Shown here: in pieces, positions 55,080 to 63,083 of the stretch
How the letters are laid out: every line of letters starts with the position of its first letter
Numbering within the stretch: position 1 is the first letter of the stretch
Assembly (NCBI GenBank): GCA_002386525.1
Contig: DGIS01000008.1
Span: 186,001 to 250,000, forward strand
DNA length: 64,000 bases
Direction: 5' to 3'
DNA from: Sphingobacterium sp. UBA4616
GTDB lineage: Bacteria > Bacteroidota > Bacteroidia > Sphingobacteriales > Sphingobacteriaceae
Program-made: the position numbers and the translations under genes
The notes under the pieces: model-generated
What the model saw: only the letters and a program-made list of their open reading frames with translations
Databases searched by the model: none
What the model was told of the DNA's origin: nothing

Positions 55080-56159
55080 TTACTCTGCATATAAATCTAA
55101 GTTTGACATGACTTTCTCCGGAGTCTGATATTTGGATTCAATAGTCTGGTTTTCTTGTACCATTCGAAGTCCATTCAGCAGAATCTTTTCGTCCTTGCCC
55201 AATCCGGAAGAAACAACATAGATATGCGGCAGTTCGGCAGCAACTTTTATTTCTCTAGCTTTTACTTTATTATCTTTTGTAATAACATATACATATTTTT
55301 TTTCAAGCTCCTCGAATGTCGCTTTTTGGGGGATCATAAGCGCATTGTTATAGGGCGATGTAATGACAATATTCCCCGTCTCGCCATAACGTAATAAGCC
55401 TTTTGGATTAGGAAAAGTCGCTCTGTAGGCAATATTTCCGGTTTCATTATTGAAGTCTGATTCGATGGTCTCGACAATCCCCTTATGACCGAATTCTTTT
55501 CCATTGGCCATGTTTAACCGTACATGCAGCGGGCTATTGTCTTTTTTTTCGTCCATTTGATTGAGGTATTCCACTTCGGGGACATTAAAGTAAACCCACA
55601 TCTTACTATTGTCGGACAATTCTGTGATCAACTCGCCCTCATCGACAAGACTTCCTTTACGGACATGAAGCTTACCCACGATTCCTGAGAATGGTGCTAC
55701 GATGTCCGTAAATTTGAGATGCGTATTCATAGCGGCTAATTCAGCTTTGGCTTTTTCATATTTTGCTTTTGCCATTTCAGTTTCTTGCGGCGCTACAATA
55801 TCTTTTTCAGACAGATTTTTGGTATTCTGATATTCGATTTCAGCATATTTTACCTCGGCTTTGGCGCGATTAACATCGGACTCATAAAGGTTGGGCATGA
55901 TTTTAAAGAGGGGTTGTCCTTTTTGTACAAATTGACCCTCGTCGACAAATATCGATTGAATGTAACCTTTCTCCTGCGCGCGGAGTTCAATATGGTTAAT
56001 GGAACGGATTTGAGCCACATATTCTTTATGGACGATGGTGTCTTTGACTAAAGGGGTGGTAACGTTGAAAACTGCAGCTTCTTTTTTCTCTTTTTTTTCT
56101 GACTGGCAGCTTGTCGATAGAATAATAAGGCACAGGCTTGTATACATGAAGGTTCTCAT
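55080..56159 (-). CDS. RND membrane-fusion adaptor lipoprotein
   Basis: This protein is about 359 residues from MRTFMYTSL at 56159 (two residues longer from 56165). It has the lipobox LSTSC. The adaptor layout is a biotinyl-lipoyl half 'QIRSINHIELRAQEKGYIQSIFVDEGQFVQKGQPLFKI', an alpha hairpin 'VNRAKAEVKYAEIEYQNTKNLSEKDIVAPQE', and the returning half 'IVAPFSGIVGKLHVRKGSLVDEGE'. A beta barrel and a membrane-proximal domain follow ('GLRYGETGNIVITSPYNNALMIPQKATFEELEKKYVYVI'-type). It links the pump to the outer-membrane duct in the periplasm and is the first of three efflux genes in the unit, possibly after the His-rich small gene. Confidence 0.95.
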   Translation of the reverse strand: MRTFMYTSLCLIILSTSCQSEKKEKKEAAVFNVTTPLVKDTIVHKEYVAQIRSINHIELRAQEKGYIQSIFVDEGQFVQKGQPLFKIMPNLYESDVNRAKAEVKYAEIEYQNTKNLSEKDIVAPQETEMAKAKYEKAKAELAAMNTHLKFTDIVAPFSGIVGKLHVRKGSLVDEGELITELSDNSKMWVYFNVPEVEYLNQMDEKKDNSPLHVRLNMANGKEFGHKGIVETIESDFNNETGNIAYRATFPNPKGLLRYGETGNIVITSPYNNALMIPQKATFEELEKKYVYVITKDNKVKAREIKVAAELPHIYVVSSGLGKDEKILLNGLRMVQENQTIESKYQTPEKVMSNLDLYAE

Positions 56160-56268
56160 GAACATGATGATAGTTTTTAATTATTTTCGAAAAATTGAAC
56201 AATAGTGTGACCTGCTTTCAGGTGATTTTGAAAGCTATTTTTATGTTTTTTAAGAAAGTATTAAAGAA

Positions 56269-56691
56269 TCACAGCCTGAATACACTGTAATGGATATATA
56301 GTGCGTTTTTGCGGAGAGTAAAAGGTGTTGTATTTGCAAGCGAAACCGCGGTGAGCGTATTATGAAATTGAGGGAGGAAATCGTTTATTATATTGCCAAA
56401 ACTGTCTCCTGCGAGTGCGAATAAATTTGGGCTATTGGAATCGTTTCCTGTGTCATCGTTTTCATTTTCATTTTCTGAAAAGTAAGCTCTTAATTTTTCG
56501 TGCCGATGACGTTTAGTTTTGCGAATGACTTTGGTTCCAAAACCTCCGCTTTCTACCTGATGACTGTGGTGATTGGCAGCATGCAGATGGAAGGCAGATG
56601 AATATTTTGGTGTGGAAATAGCATACCAGCCAAAACTGATAAGTATTGCGTAAAATACGCTGAACACATATTGATGGAATTTTCCTTGCAT
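56269..56691 (-). CDS. Small His-rich membrane-anchored protein heading the efflux operon
   Basis: This protein is 140 residues from MQGKFHQYVF at 56691; a reading from 56703 overlaps the -7 element and is disfavoured. It has one N-terminal hydrophobic helix ('VFSVFYAILISFGWYAIS') and then the His-rich FHLHAANHHSHQ. A basic stretch follows (KVIRKTKRHRHEKLR), then an acidic Asn/Asp/Glu run (ENENENDDTGNDSN) and a mixed C-terminal part. No domain is recognised. The gene lies 109 bases before the RND adaptor and has a well-formed promoter. Metal binding by the His cluster, or a role in sensing, is possible but not shown. Confidence 0.65.
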   Translation of the reverse strand: MQGKFHQYVFSVFYAILISFGWYAISTPKYSSAFHLHAANHHSHQVESGGFGTKVIRKTKRHRHEKLRAYFSENENENDDTGNDSNSPNLFALAGDSFGNIINDFLPQFHNTLTAVSLANTTPFTLRKNALYIHYSVFRL

Positions 56692-56700
56692 CGCTGGAAG

Positions 56701-56731
56701 CAAATGTAATTAAACTTTAAAAATGATACAA
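56701..56731 (-). promoter_or_regulatory. Promoter of the His-rich gene/efflux operon with operator in spacer
   Basis: On the reverse strand TTG (56731-56729) is followed after 20 bases by TACATTTG (56708-56701), an exact -7 element. The 13-base arm TTAAACTTTAAAA (56710-56722) of an inverted repeat lies inside the spacer and pairs with TTTTAAAGTTTAA (56750-56762). A protein bound there would block RNA polymerase. Confidence 0.7.
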
Positions 56732-57052
56732 GTGATTTTGGTATGCAAATTTTAAAGTTTAAGCGAATTGTTACAAAGTTTTTAAATCGTATGCTAACTG
56801 GTTTAAAACGCCTTATTTTCGAAACAGCTCATTTGATGATTTATTAAAAATCTGATGTCTTTTTATATGATCTTAATCCTTTCGATTTGAATTAATGTAT
56901 TCGTATTTTTGGCTAGTTTTTATCACTTGTTGGCTAAGATAACAACATGATGCGCCTTTGGCGAATGCTGATGACGGACAACGTTTTGTAAATCCCATTC
57001 AGAGGCATGTGGGTAAAATGAAGGATAATGTAGGACATAAAGTTTAATTCAA
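56732..57052. other. Intergenic region before the YoaK-type gene
   Basis: About 320 bases contain the outer arm of the inverted repeat (56750-56762) at the left and otherwise only AT-rich sequence with no gene or clear promoter for the gene at 57053. Confidence 0.4.
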
Positions 57053-57787
57053 ATGTTTAGACACCAAGGAAGAGGAAGGAATTACATCCACAATTTGAAG
57101 TTAGCCTCTATTTTATCCTGTGTTGCAGGGTTGGTTAATATTACAGGAGTTCTTTCACTTAACACGTTGACCACAAATGTCACGGGGCACTTTGCTTTTT
57201 TTTCTGAGCAATTGATTTTGACGAATTATAAAATGGCCTTGATTTATCTATGGTATATCGGCTTCTTCTTATTCGGGGCTTCTGTTTCAGGTTTTATTGT
57301 TGAATTGGCCGCAAAAAAGAAATCCCATAATGCCTATATCATCCCAATTTGTATAGAATCCATTATTTTGATTTCTGCAGGACTTCTCCCAGTTTCCGTC
57401 CAAATAGAACCATCGTTTATAACGGTCATTTCATTCGCCCTGCTTTTTGCGATGGGACTTCAAAATGCCTTGGTAACGAAAGTGTCCAAGTCCGTTGTCA
57501 GAACGACACATTTGACCGGATTGTTTACTGATTTGGGCATCGAAATTTCACAGCTGTTTTTTTATAAAGAAGCTGGTGAACGAGTGAAACTACACAGAAG
57601 TATTTTTCTTAAACTAATGATTATTGCAGGTTTTTTTATTGGAGGGATAGTCGGAGGTTTTATGTTTCAATTTTTTAAACTGCAAACATTACTACTACCA
57701 GCAGTAATGCTTTTGTTTGCTTTGTGGTACGATCATATACTGCTTCAGTTTTATCATCTCAAACGAAGTTTAAGGCACGATGAATAG
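57053..57787 (+). CDS. YoaK/DUF1275-family membrane protein
   Basis: This 244-residue protein has about six transmembrane helices and the DUF1275 hallmarks: 'ASILSCVAGLVNITGVLSLNTLTTNVTGHFAFFSEQL' at the N terminus, 'FALLFAMGLQNALVTKVSKSVVRTTHLTGLFTDLGIEI' in the middle and 'GGIVGGFMFQFFKLQTLLLPAVMLLF' near the end. The 'GLQNA...VRTTHLTG..TDLG' box is diagnostic. The function of the family is not established. It is a single gene. Confidence 0.92.
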   Translation: MFRHQGRGRNYIHNLKLASILSCVAGLVNITGVLSLNTLTTNVTGHFAFFSEQLILTNYKMALIYLWYIGFFLFGASVSGFIVELAAKKKSHNAYIIPICIESIILISAGLLPVSVQIEPSFITVISFALLFAMGLQNALVTKVSKSVVRTTHLTGLFTDLGIEISQLFFYKEAGERVKLHRSIFLKLMIIAGFFIGGIVGGFMFQFFKLQTLLLPAVMLLFALWYDHILLQFYHLKRSLRHDE

Positions 57788-57900
57788 CCTCGATTAATCG
57801 AAGTTTTCTGCAATCAGGTCATTATCTTTTGAGCCATCGGTATTTTGGCAGTATCTTTGTGTCTCGTCGTTAAACGATATTGAGTTTTACTGTGAACGAT

Positions 57901-58308
57901 ATGAAAATAACACTAACGACCCTTCCATTTTTACTATTTAGTTTCCTCTTTTTGGTTGGATGCAACAATAACCAACCGATCAGAATGATTGATAAAGATG
58001 GAAATACGCATTTATTGACAAGGGAAGGTGATCGAAAAAGTGAATTAGGACTTGAGCGCATTATCGCACGTGGTAACGACACCGTAATCACAATTGATGG
58101 TACAGGTCGTAAAATGATCTGGACAGCTTCCGATGTAACTAATATAGACACAACAAAGATTCAATACTATCTCAAAAAGAGAAATGGAAACAGTGTCCAT
58201 ATTTATACGCCGGTCGATGTCAATCAAAATTTTATACATGCGGAGGATAGTCAAAATGTTCTGTCAGATCCTTATGATGATAAAGAAGAGAAAAAATCGC
58301 TACTATAG
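57901..58308 (+). CDS. Small lipoprotein of unknown function
   Basis: From ATG 57901 (a TTG reading at 57880 is less likely) this is a 135-residue lipoprotein with the lipobox LFLVGC near residue 20. The mature part is polar: 'NNNQPIRMIDKDGNTHLLTREGDRKSELGLERIIARGNDTVITIDG', then 'WTASDVTNIDTTKIQYYLKKRNGNSVHIYTPVDVNQNFI' and an acidic tail. No domain is recognised. It ends just before the bidirectional terminator at 58337. Confidence 0.7.
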   Translation: MKITLTTLPFLLFSFLFLVGCNNNQPIRMIDKDGNTHLLTREGDRKSELGLERIIARGNDTVITIDGTGRKMIWTASDVTNIDTTKIQYYLKKRNGNSVHIYTPVDVNQNFIHAEDSQNVLSDPYDDKEEKKSLL

Positions 58309-58336
58309 CTTTTTATGTAAACAGCTTAATTTGATT

Positions 58337-58377
58337 AAAAAGAAATCCTAGCCGTATACATGCTAGGATTTCTTTTT
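58337..58377. terminator. Bidirectional terminator overlapping the DUF6496-like stop codon
   Basis: A perfect 16-base stem AAAAAGAAATCCTAGC (58337-58352) pairs with GCTAGGATTTCTTTTT (58362-58377). It has A-tract and T-tract flanks, so it works in both directions. The right arm contains the last codons and stop of the reverse-strand gene at 58363-58539. Confidence 0.9.
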
Positions 58378-58539
58378 AGGGACTTTGGCGCCTTCCTTCC
58401 GGGCTTCGGATAAGCCAATAGCAACAGCCTGTTTTTTGGAGGTCACTTTTTTTCCACTGCCGGATTTCAATTTTCCTTCCTTCATTTCATGCATCGTCTT
58501 TTCAACTTTTTCGGATGCTTTTTCTGAATATTTTGCCAT
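58363..58539 (-). CDS. DUF6496-like small basic protein
   Basis: The reverse strand from ATG 58539 to TAG 58363 encodes 58 residues beginning MAKYSEKASEKVEKTMHEMK and ending in EARKEGAKVPKKKS. The sequence is rich in Lys and has 'GSGKKVTSKKQAVAIGLSEARKEGAKVP', the pattern of the small DUF6496 proteins, which often carry 'v.s.kQaiAIgLSeArk.G.kvp'. It would be a basic cytosolic protein, possibly nucleic-acid associated; the function is unknown. Its 3' end lies within the right arm of the terminator at 58337-58377. Confidence 0.85.
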   Translation of the reverse strand: MAKYSEKASEKVEKTMHEMKEGKLKSGSGKKVTSKKQAVAIGLSEARKEGAKVPKKKS

Positions 58540-58622
58540 AAGAGTGTTTTATTTAATAGTCATTTAACACTTATTGCAAAAAGAACAGCAGTTTAAGTCG
58601 AATCGTTTGGATATTTTTAATC

Positions 58623-60434
58623 CTACTCATTCAATTCATTTCCCGCTTTAATCACGGCTTTGTTTGCCGCTTTAATTTTCTCAAGATCCATTTTTTGTAT
58701 TTTACGGTCGTAAGTCAATAGTCCATTGACTTCGTGTTCGACATCGGTCGTTTGCGTATAAATTGCGACGCTAAGACCTTTGTATCGGAGCAATTGCTCG
58801 ATATTATCCATGAGGAATATATAGCGGTCTGTAAGGGCACCTATCGTGGGCTCGTAGGCATAGGCATTATTTTCGACAGGCCACATATGACCACGGACAA
58901 ATAGACCTACACCGCCAAATTCACCAAGCGAGGCTGCTCTTTTCTCGTCGGGTTGGGAAGCACCTTGAGGACCAACGTATATATGCGTATCAACAAAATC
59001 ACCATTTCCAGGGTCGCCATAGGCTTTTTGATAGGACGGATTGTTATTAAATCCCGAGTTCCCGTTTACTAATCGAGAAGGGTCGTATTGTTTGGTCCAC
59101 GCTGTAATATTGCGCACATCGAAAGCTCCCCAATTCTCGTTAAACGGAACCCAGGCGATGATGGATGGCGAATTGTAATGGTCGTCAATAATGGCTTTGT
59201 ATTCATCACGGAAAGCTTTGCGATAAATCGTTGTATCTTCTTCCGGATACCAGAGGCAGGGCATATCCTGCCATACGAGCAGCCCCATTTTATCTGCCCA
59301 GTAATAGAACCGTTGGGGCTCAGTTTTCATATGCTTACGAATGAGATTATACCCAGCTTTTTTTGTGAATTCGATATCGTATTTTAGGGCATCTTCGGTA
59401 GGAGCTGTTAGAATTCCGTCAGGCCAGTATCCTTGATCTAGCAAACCAAGCTGCATAATAAATTTGTTATTCAATAAAGGCCTTACAATTCCGTTTACCT
59501 GACCAAGTTTAATATCACGCATGCCAAAATAGCTCTTAACTTCATCGACAATTTCTCCATTCTCCCCGTGGATACTTAATTTTAAATCGTATAAAAAAGG
59601 AGAGTCAGGAGACCAAAGTTGAGGATTATCTATAGGAATATTAGACGCAACACCGGCTTGTAGTACCATTTTTGAAATTTCTTTTCCGTCTACCGAAACA
59701 ATGGCTGTAACTTTTGACTTTTGGGAGGTATTGACCTGCAGTTTTAGCTGACTTTCGGCTACTTTAGGCAACAATTTGATTCCCTGTATGTGGCTTTTAT
59801 TGACTGGCTCAATCCATACCGTTTGCCATATTCCAGAGGAAAACGTATAGTCGCCGCGAGGTCCATTTTTGCCCGAAGGGTATTTACCGTCGTTCTTATC
59901 GTGCGCGGCTACGACAATATTATTGGTGCCAGGCTTTAGAAACTCAGTGATATTGATCCGAAAGGAATCGTAACCACCTGAATGATGACCCGCTTTTTTT
60001 CCATTTACAAATACGGTTGCATCGTGATCCACTGCGCCAAAGTGAAGTATAATATCTTTCCCTTTCCAATGTTTAGGTAGTTCGAAATTCCTGTGGTACC
60101 AGAGGTTGATTTCTTGTTTGCGCTGTATTCCAGATAAATAGGATTCTGGGCAATAGGGGACAAGAATACTTTCCCGACTCTTATCAAAAGAAATCGGCAC
60201 CACAGGGTTCAGCGCATTTGGAGCATCCTTACCTCCGATATAATCCCATTTACCATTTAGACATAGCCACTCGTTCCTTTCCATTTGAGGACGGGGATAT
60301 TCGGAAAGTGGAATTTGTGTTTTCTGGGCTGTTTCGGTCCATGGGGTAGAAAGCTGGGGATATTGTGCCAAAGCATTCATCCAACTGAAGAACGATAGTA
60401 CTAGTGCAAAAATTGAGGTTTGGGTTTTTATCAT
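58623..60434 (-). CDS. GH2-family glycoside hydrolase
   Basis: This 603-residue secreted protein (signal peptide to about residue 23, NALAQ) has the three GH2 domains. A jelly-roll sugar-binding domain comes first ('[47 protein letters not shown]'), then an immunoglobulin-like domain. The TIM barrel follows with acid/base Glu433 in PFNENWGAF and nucleophile Glu505 in LGEFGGVG. It is shorter than beta-galactosidase LacZ and close in size to beta-glucuronidase-like or uncharacterised Bacteroidota GH2 proteins. It could act on beta-galactoside, -glucuronide or -mannoside ends; the specificity is not readable here. It is a single gene with an inverted repeat right before its start. Confidence 0.92.
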   Translation of the reverse strand: MIKTQTSIFALVLSFFSWMNALAQYPQLSTPWTETAQKTQIPLSEYPRPQMERNEWLCLNGKWDYIGGKDAPNALNPVVPISFDKSRESILVPYCPESYLSGIQRKQEINLWYHRNFELPKHWKGKDIILHFGAVDHDATVFVNGKKAGHHSGGYDSFRINITEFLKPGTNNIVVAAHDKNDGKYPSGKNGPRGDYTFSSGIWQTVWIEPVNKSHIQGIKLLPKVAESQLKLQVNTSQKSKVTAIVSVDGKEISKMVLQAGVASNIPIDNPQLWSPDSPFLYDLKLSIHGENGEIVDEVKSYFGMRDIKLGQVNGIVRPLLNNKFIMQLGLLDQGYWPDGILTAPTEDALKYDIEFTKKAGYNLIRKHMKTEPQRFYYWADKMGLLVWQDMPCLWYPEEDTTIYRKAFRDEYKAIIDDHYNSPSIIAWVPFNENWGAFDVRNITAWTKQYDPSRLVNGNSGFNNNPSYQKAYGDPGNGDFVDTHIYVGPQGASQPDEKRAASLGEFGGVGLFVRGHMWPVENNAYAYEPTIGALTDRYIFLMDNIEQLLRYKGLSVAIYTQTTDVEHEVNGLLTYDRKIQKMDLEKIKAANKAVIKAGNELNE

Positions 60435-60435
60435 G

Positions 60436-60475
60436 GTATACTTAATTGGTGTTTCTATTATGAATATAAGTATAC
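60436..60475. promoter_or_regulatory. Inverted repeat before the GH2 start
   Basis: GTATACTTA (60436-60444) pairs with TAAGTATAC (60467-60475) across 22 bases. Each arm contains the palindrome GTATAC. The proximal arm begins one base from the GH2 start codon, so it could be an operator or an mRNA fold covering the start. Confidence 0.5.
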
Positions 60476-60533
60476 TAAAATGATTTAGTGCATTATAAAA
60501 GAAATGTTACTAGTGGGGCTTTCGATATTGGGC

Positions 60534-60563
60534 TTGGTTGGTGCACAATTGGTTGGTGCACAA
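60534..60563. repeat. Perfect 15-base tandem duplication
   Basis: TTGGTTGGTGCACAA occurs twice in direct tandem (60534-60548 and 60549-60563) between the GH2 and M13 genes. Each unit contains the palindrome GTGCAC. Confidence 0.85.
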
Positions 60564-60580
60564 AAGTAATCGCTGTTGGA

Positions 60581-60624
60581 TTAAACAAAACGACAGGAGC
60601 TGCCTTTTATGAGACAGCTCCTGT
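60581..60624 (-). terminator. Terminator after the M13 peptidase gene
   Basis: ACAGGAGCTG (60593-60602) pairs with CAGCTCCTGT (60615-60624), 10 bases after the stop at 60635. On the reverse strand it is followed by CGTTTTGTTTAA. Confidence 0.8.
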
Positions 60625-60634
60625 ATACTGCTTA

Positions 60635-62674
60635 TTACCAGATTTTGATTCTTTCTTGTGGAGACTTGTAGAGTTTGTCCCCCTGTTTAATGTCAAATGC
60701 TTTGTAGAAAGCATCCACATTGATCAGTGGGGCAAAACTTCTGAAATATCCAGGGGAGTGTGGATCAGTCTTAACTTGGTTGATCATATATTTTTCACTG
60801 GATAGGCTTCTCCATACAGTTGCCCAACTGAGGAAAAATCGCTGATCTTGCGTATACCCACTTATTTCGCCTGGATTTCCCTTATCTTTTAAATACATTT
60901 GAAGGGCATCATAGGCGATGTTGACCCCGCCTAAATCTGCGATATTTTCGCCGTTTGTAAACGTTCCGTTAACGAACGTACCTTTTACAGGTTCATATTT
61001 ATCGTATTGAGCAGCTAGTGTTTTTGTTGCTTTTTCGAAATTCGCTTTATCTTCTGGTGTCCACCAGTCTACCAAGTTTCCGTCCGCATCAAATTGTGCT
61101 CCCGAATCGTCAAATCCATGGCTCATTTCATGGCCAATCACGGCTCCTATACCACCGAAATTGACCGCTGCATCAGCTTGAGCGTTGAAAAATGGAGGCT
61201 GCAGAATAGCTGCTGGAAACACAATCTCATTGTTTACCGGATTGTAGTAGGCGTTTACGGTTTGCGGAGTCATGCCCCATTCTGATTTATCAACTGCTTT
61301 TCCAATTTTAGCCAGATCCTTTTCATATCGCCAAGTGGTAATATGTTGAAGGTTCGTATACAGGTTACCCCCTTTGTTTTCAGATAGAATATTTAATTTA
61401 GAATAATCTTTCCATTTGTCCGGATAGGCGACTTTTACGGTAAATTTGTTTAGTTTGTCAAGCGCTTTGCCTTTTGTGACGGAAGACATCCAAGTCAAAT
61501 CGTTGATATGGACAGCAAAGCTTTTCTTTAGGTAGTCGATCAATTCTACCATTTGGGCTTTAGCTTCTGCTGGAAAATATTTATCCACATAGAGTTTGCC
61601 GAAAGCCTCACCCAATGTGGAATTGATCAGTTCAAATCCTCTTTTATTTAATGCGCGTTGTTCTTGTTGACCTCTTAAATATTTGCCATAAAAAGCAAAG
61701 CGCATATCGCCTAATTTTTCACTTAAATAAGAAGCACTGCCGTTGATCATATGGAATTTTAAGTAATCCTTGATGATAGGAAGGTTTTGAGCATTGACCA
61801 ACTTGTCGAAGTTTTTGTAATAACCTAACTCTCCAATAATTACTTTTTCTGTGTTGACACCTACTTTTTTAAGGTACTCAGGTAAATTGACATTTTTAAC
61901 CAATGCCGTTAGTTCATCCATAGTCTGCGGATTGTACTGCAGCGTATTATCTCGGCTCTGTTCATTGGTCAAGTAGGTTTTAGCAATACTTTTCTCGTAG
62001 TCAACGATGCCTTTTGCGGCAGCATCACCATTTTTATAGCCCAATTCTTTTAACATTGAAGCTACATATTTTTGGTATTCTGCAATAGCTTCTGTATTTT
62101 TCTCATTCTCTTTTTGATAATAATCTCTTCCTAATCCTAAAGTCGCATCGCCTAAATAGACCGCATTCATTTTGGAATCTTTCAAGTCAGCGTATACACC
62201 CCAACCATAAAAGTTGTTTTCACCTTCTTTTGTTACCGATATTAAATAATTCTGAAGATCTTTTAAGTTTTTGATGGCGTCGATTTTGCTTAAATTCCCC
62301 TGAATGGGTTTAATACCTTCGGCATTTCTTTTCTCTAAGTTCATATAGGAAGCATACAAATCCTGTATTTTTTGGCCCTCACTGCCTTCAGGAAATTTAT
62401 CTTTTAATAGAGAGTTCAGAATTTTCATCGAATTGTTGTCCGTATCTTCTGCCAATTTATTGAAGCTTCCCCAAGTAGGTTTATCGGAAGGGATTTTAGC
62501 GGTTTTCATCCAGATCCCGCTCACATAATTGTAAAAGTCATCTTGTGGACGTACCGATTTGTCCATTAAGCTCAAATCAAGACCTTTGTCCGAACTTGTA
62601 TCTCCTATTTGCGCTTCTGCATGCTGAGAGTAGATTCCAGCCAAGAAAATTAAGGCAAGTGTTAGTTTTTTCAT
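60635..62674 (-). CDS. M13-family metallopeptidase (neprilysin/PepO-like)
   Basis: This 679-residue secreted protein (signal peptide ending AEAQ near residue 22) has the M13 zinc site VIGHEMSHGFDDSGAQFD, with His515, Glu516 and His519. The third ligand Glu is in NGENIADLGGVNIAYDAL. Also present are the conserved 'NAYYNPVNNEIVFPAAILQPPFF' before the zinc site and 'VKTDPHSPGYFRSFAPLINVDAFYKAF' at the end. The N-terminal half has the helical lid domain ('DDFYNYVSGIWMKTAKIPSDKPTWGSFNKLAEDT'). It would cut small peptides in the periplasm or outside. It is a single gene with its own terminator. Confidence 0.97.
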   Translation of the reverse strand: MKKLTLALIFLAGIYSQHAEAQIGDTSSDKGLDLSLMDKSVRPQDDFYNYVSGIWMKTAKIPSDKPTWGSFNKLAEDTDNNSMKILNSLLKDKFPEGSEGQKIQDLYASYMNLEKRNAEGIKPIQGNLSKIDAIKNLKDLQNYLISVTKEGENNFYGWGVYADLKDSKMNAVYLGDATLGLGRDYYQKENEKNTEAIAEYQKYVASMLKELGYKNGDAAAKGIVDYEKSIAKTYLTNEQSRDNTLQYNPQTMDELTALVKNVNLPEYLKKVGVNTEKVIIGELGYYKNFDKLVNAQNLPIIKDYLKFHMINGSASYLSEKLGDMRFAFYGKYLRGQQEQRALNKRGFELINSTLGEAFGKLYVDKYFPAEAKAQMVELIDYLKKSFAVHINDLTWMSSVTKGKALDKLNKFTVKVAYPDKWKDYSKLNILSENKGGNLYTNLQHITTWRYEKDLAKIGKAVDKSEWGMTPQTVNAYYNPVNNEIVFPAAILQPPFFNAQADAAVNFGGIGAVIGHEMSHGFDDSGAQFDADGNLVDWWTPEDKANFEKATKTLAAQYDKYEPVKGTFVNGTFTNGENIADLGGVNIAYDALQMYLKDKGNPGEISGYTQDQRFFLSWATVWRSLSSEKYMINQVKTDPHSPGYFRSFAPLINVDAFYKAFDIKQGDKLYKSPQERIKIW

Positions 62675-63083
62675 TGTTTTTTAATGTTGTATGATTTCAA
62701 TAATTCAATCTGGCGATACGCGCAAAGTACGAATAAAATAGGGTATATTATTTGCTTCGATTAATTGAATCTGTATCAATCCTATCACGAATAATGAGCT
62801 GCGATTTTTTAAGCTAATAAATCGACGACACAAATGACGGTAAATTCTAATTCAGCAGCAAGTAAATTTGATCATTATCGCTAATTTTACAAAATATTAG
62901 GCAATGAGAAGCCGTTTTTTAATGATAGGCTATATCGCAGCGATGTTTGGCGCATCGGCTGCTGAGCGGATTCGTCACACAACAAAAGGGCGGTAGATTA
63001 AAATTAATTGGCAAGAAGATTTTGTCAACTGCTCATAAAATATTATATTTTAGTAATTTTAAAATTAAGAAACATAAATAAAA
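62675..63083. other. Intergenic region with promoter for the ROK kinase and a tiny frame
   Basis: This gap of about 409 bases holds a 30-codon frame at 62904-62996 (start MRSRFLMIGYIAAMFGASAA) that could be a small membrane peptide but lacks further support. A good promoter at 63022-63051 serves the ROK gene. The rest is AT-rich with no recognised feature. Confidence 0.45.
63022..63051 (+). promoter_or_regulatory. Promoter of the ROK kinase gene
   Basis: TTG (63022-63024) is followed after 19 bases by TATATTTT (63044-63051), a seven-of-eight match to TAnnTTTG. The ATG lies 32 bases downstream at 63084. Confidence 0.6.
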
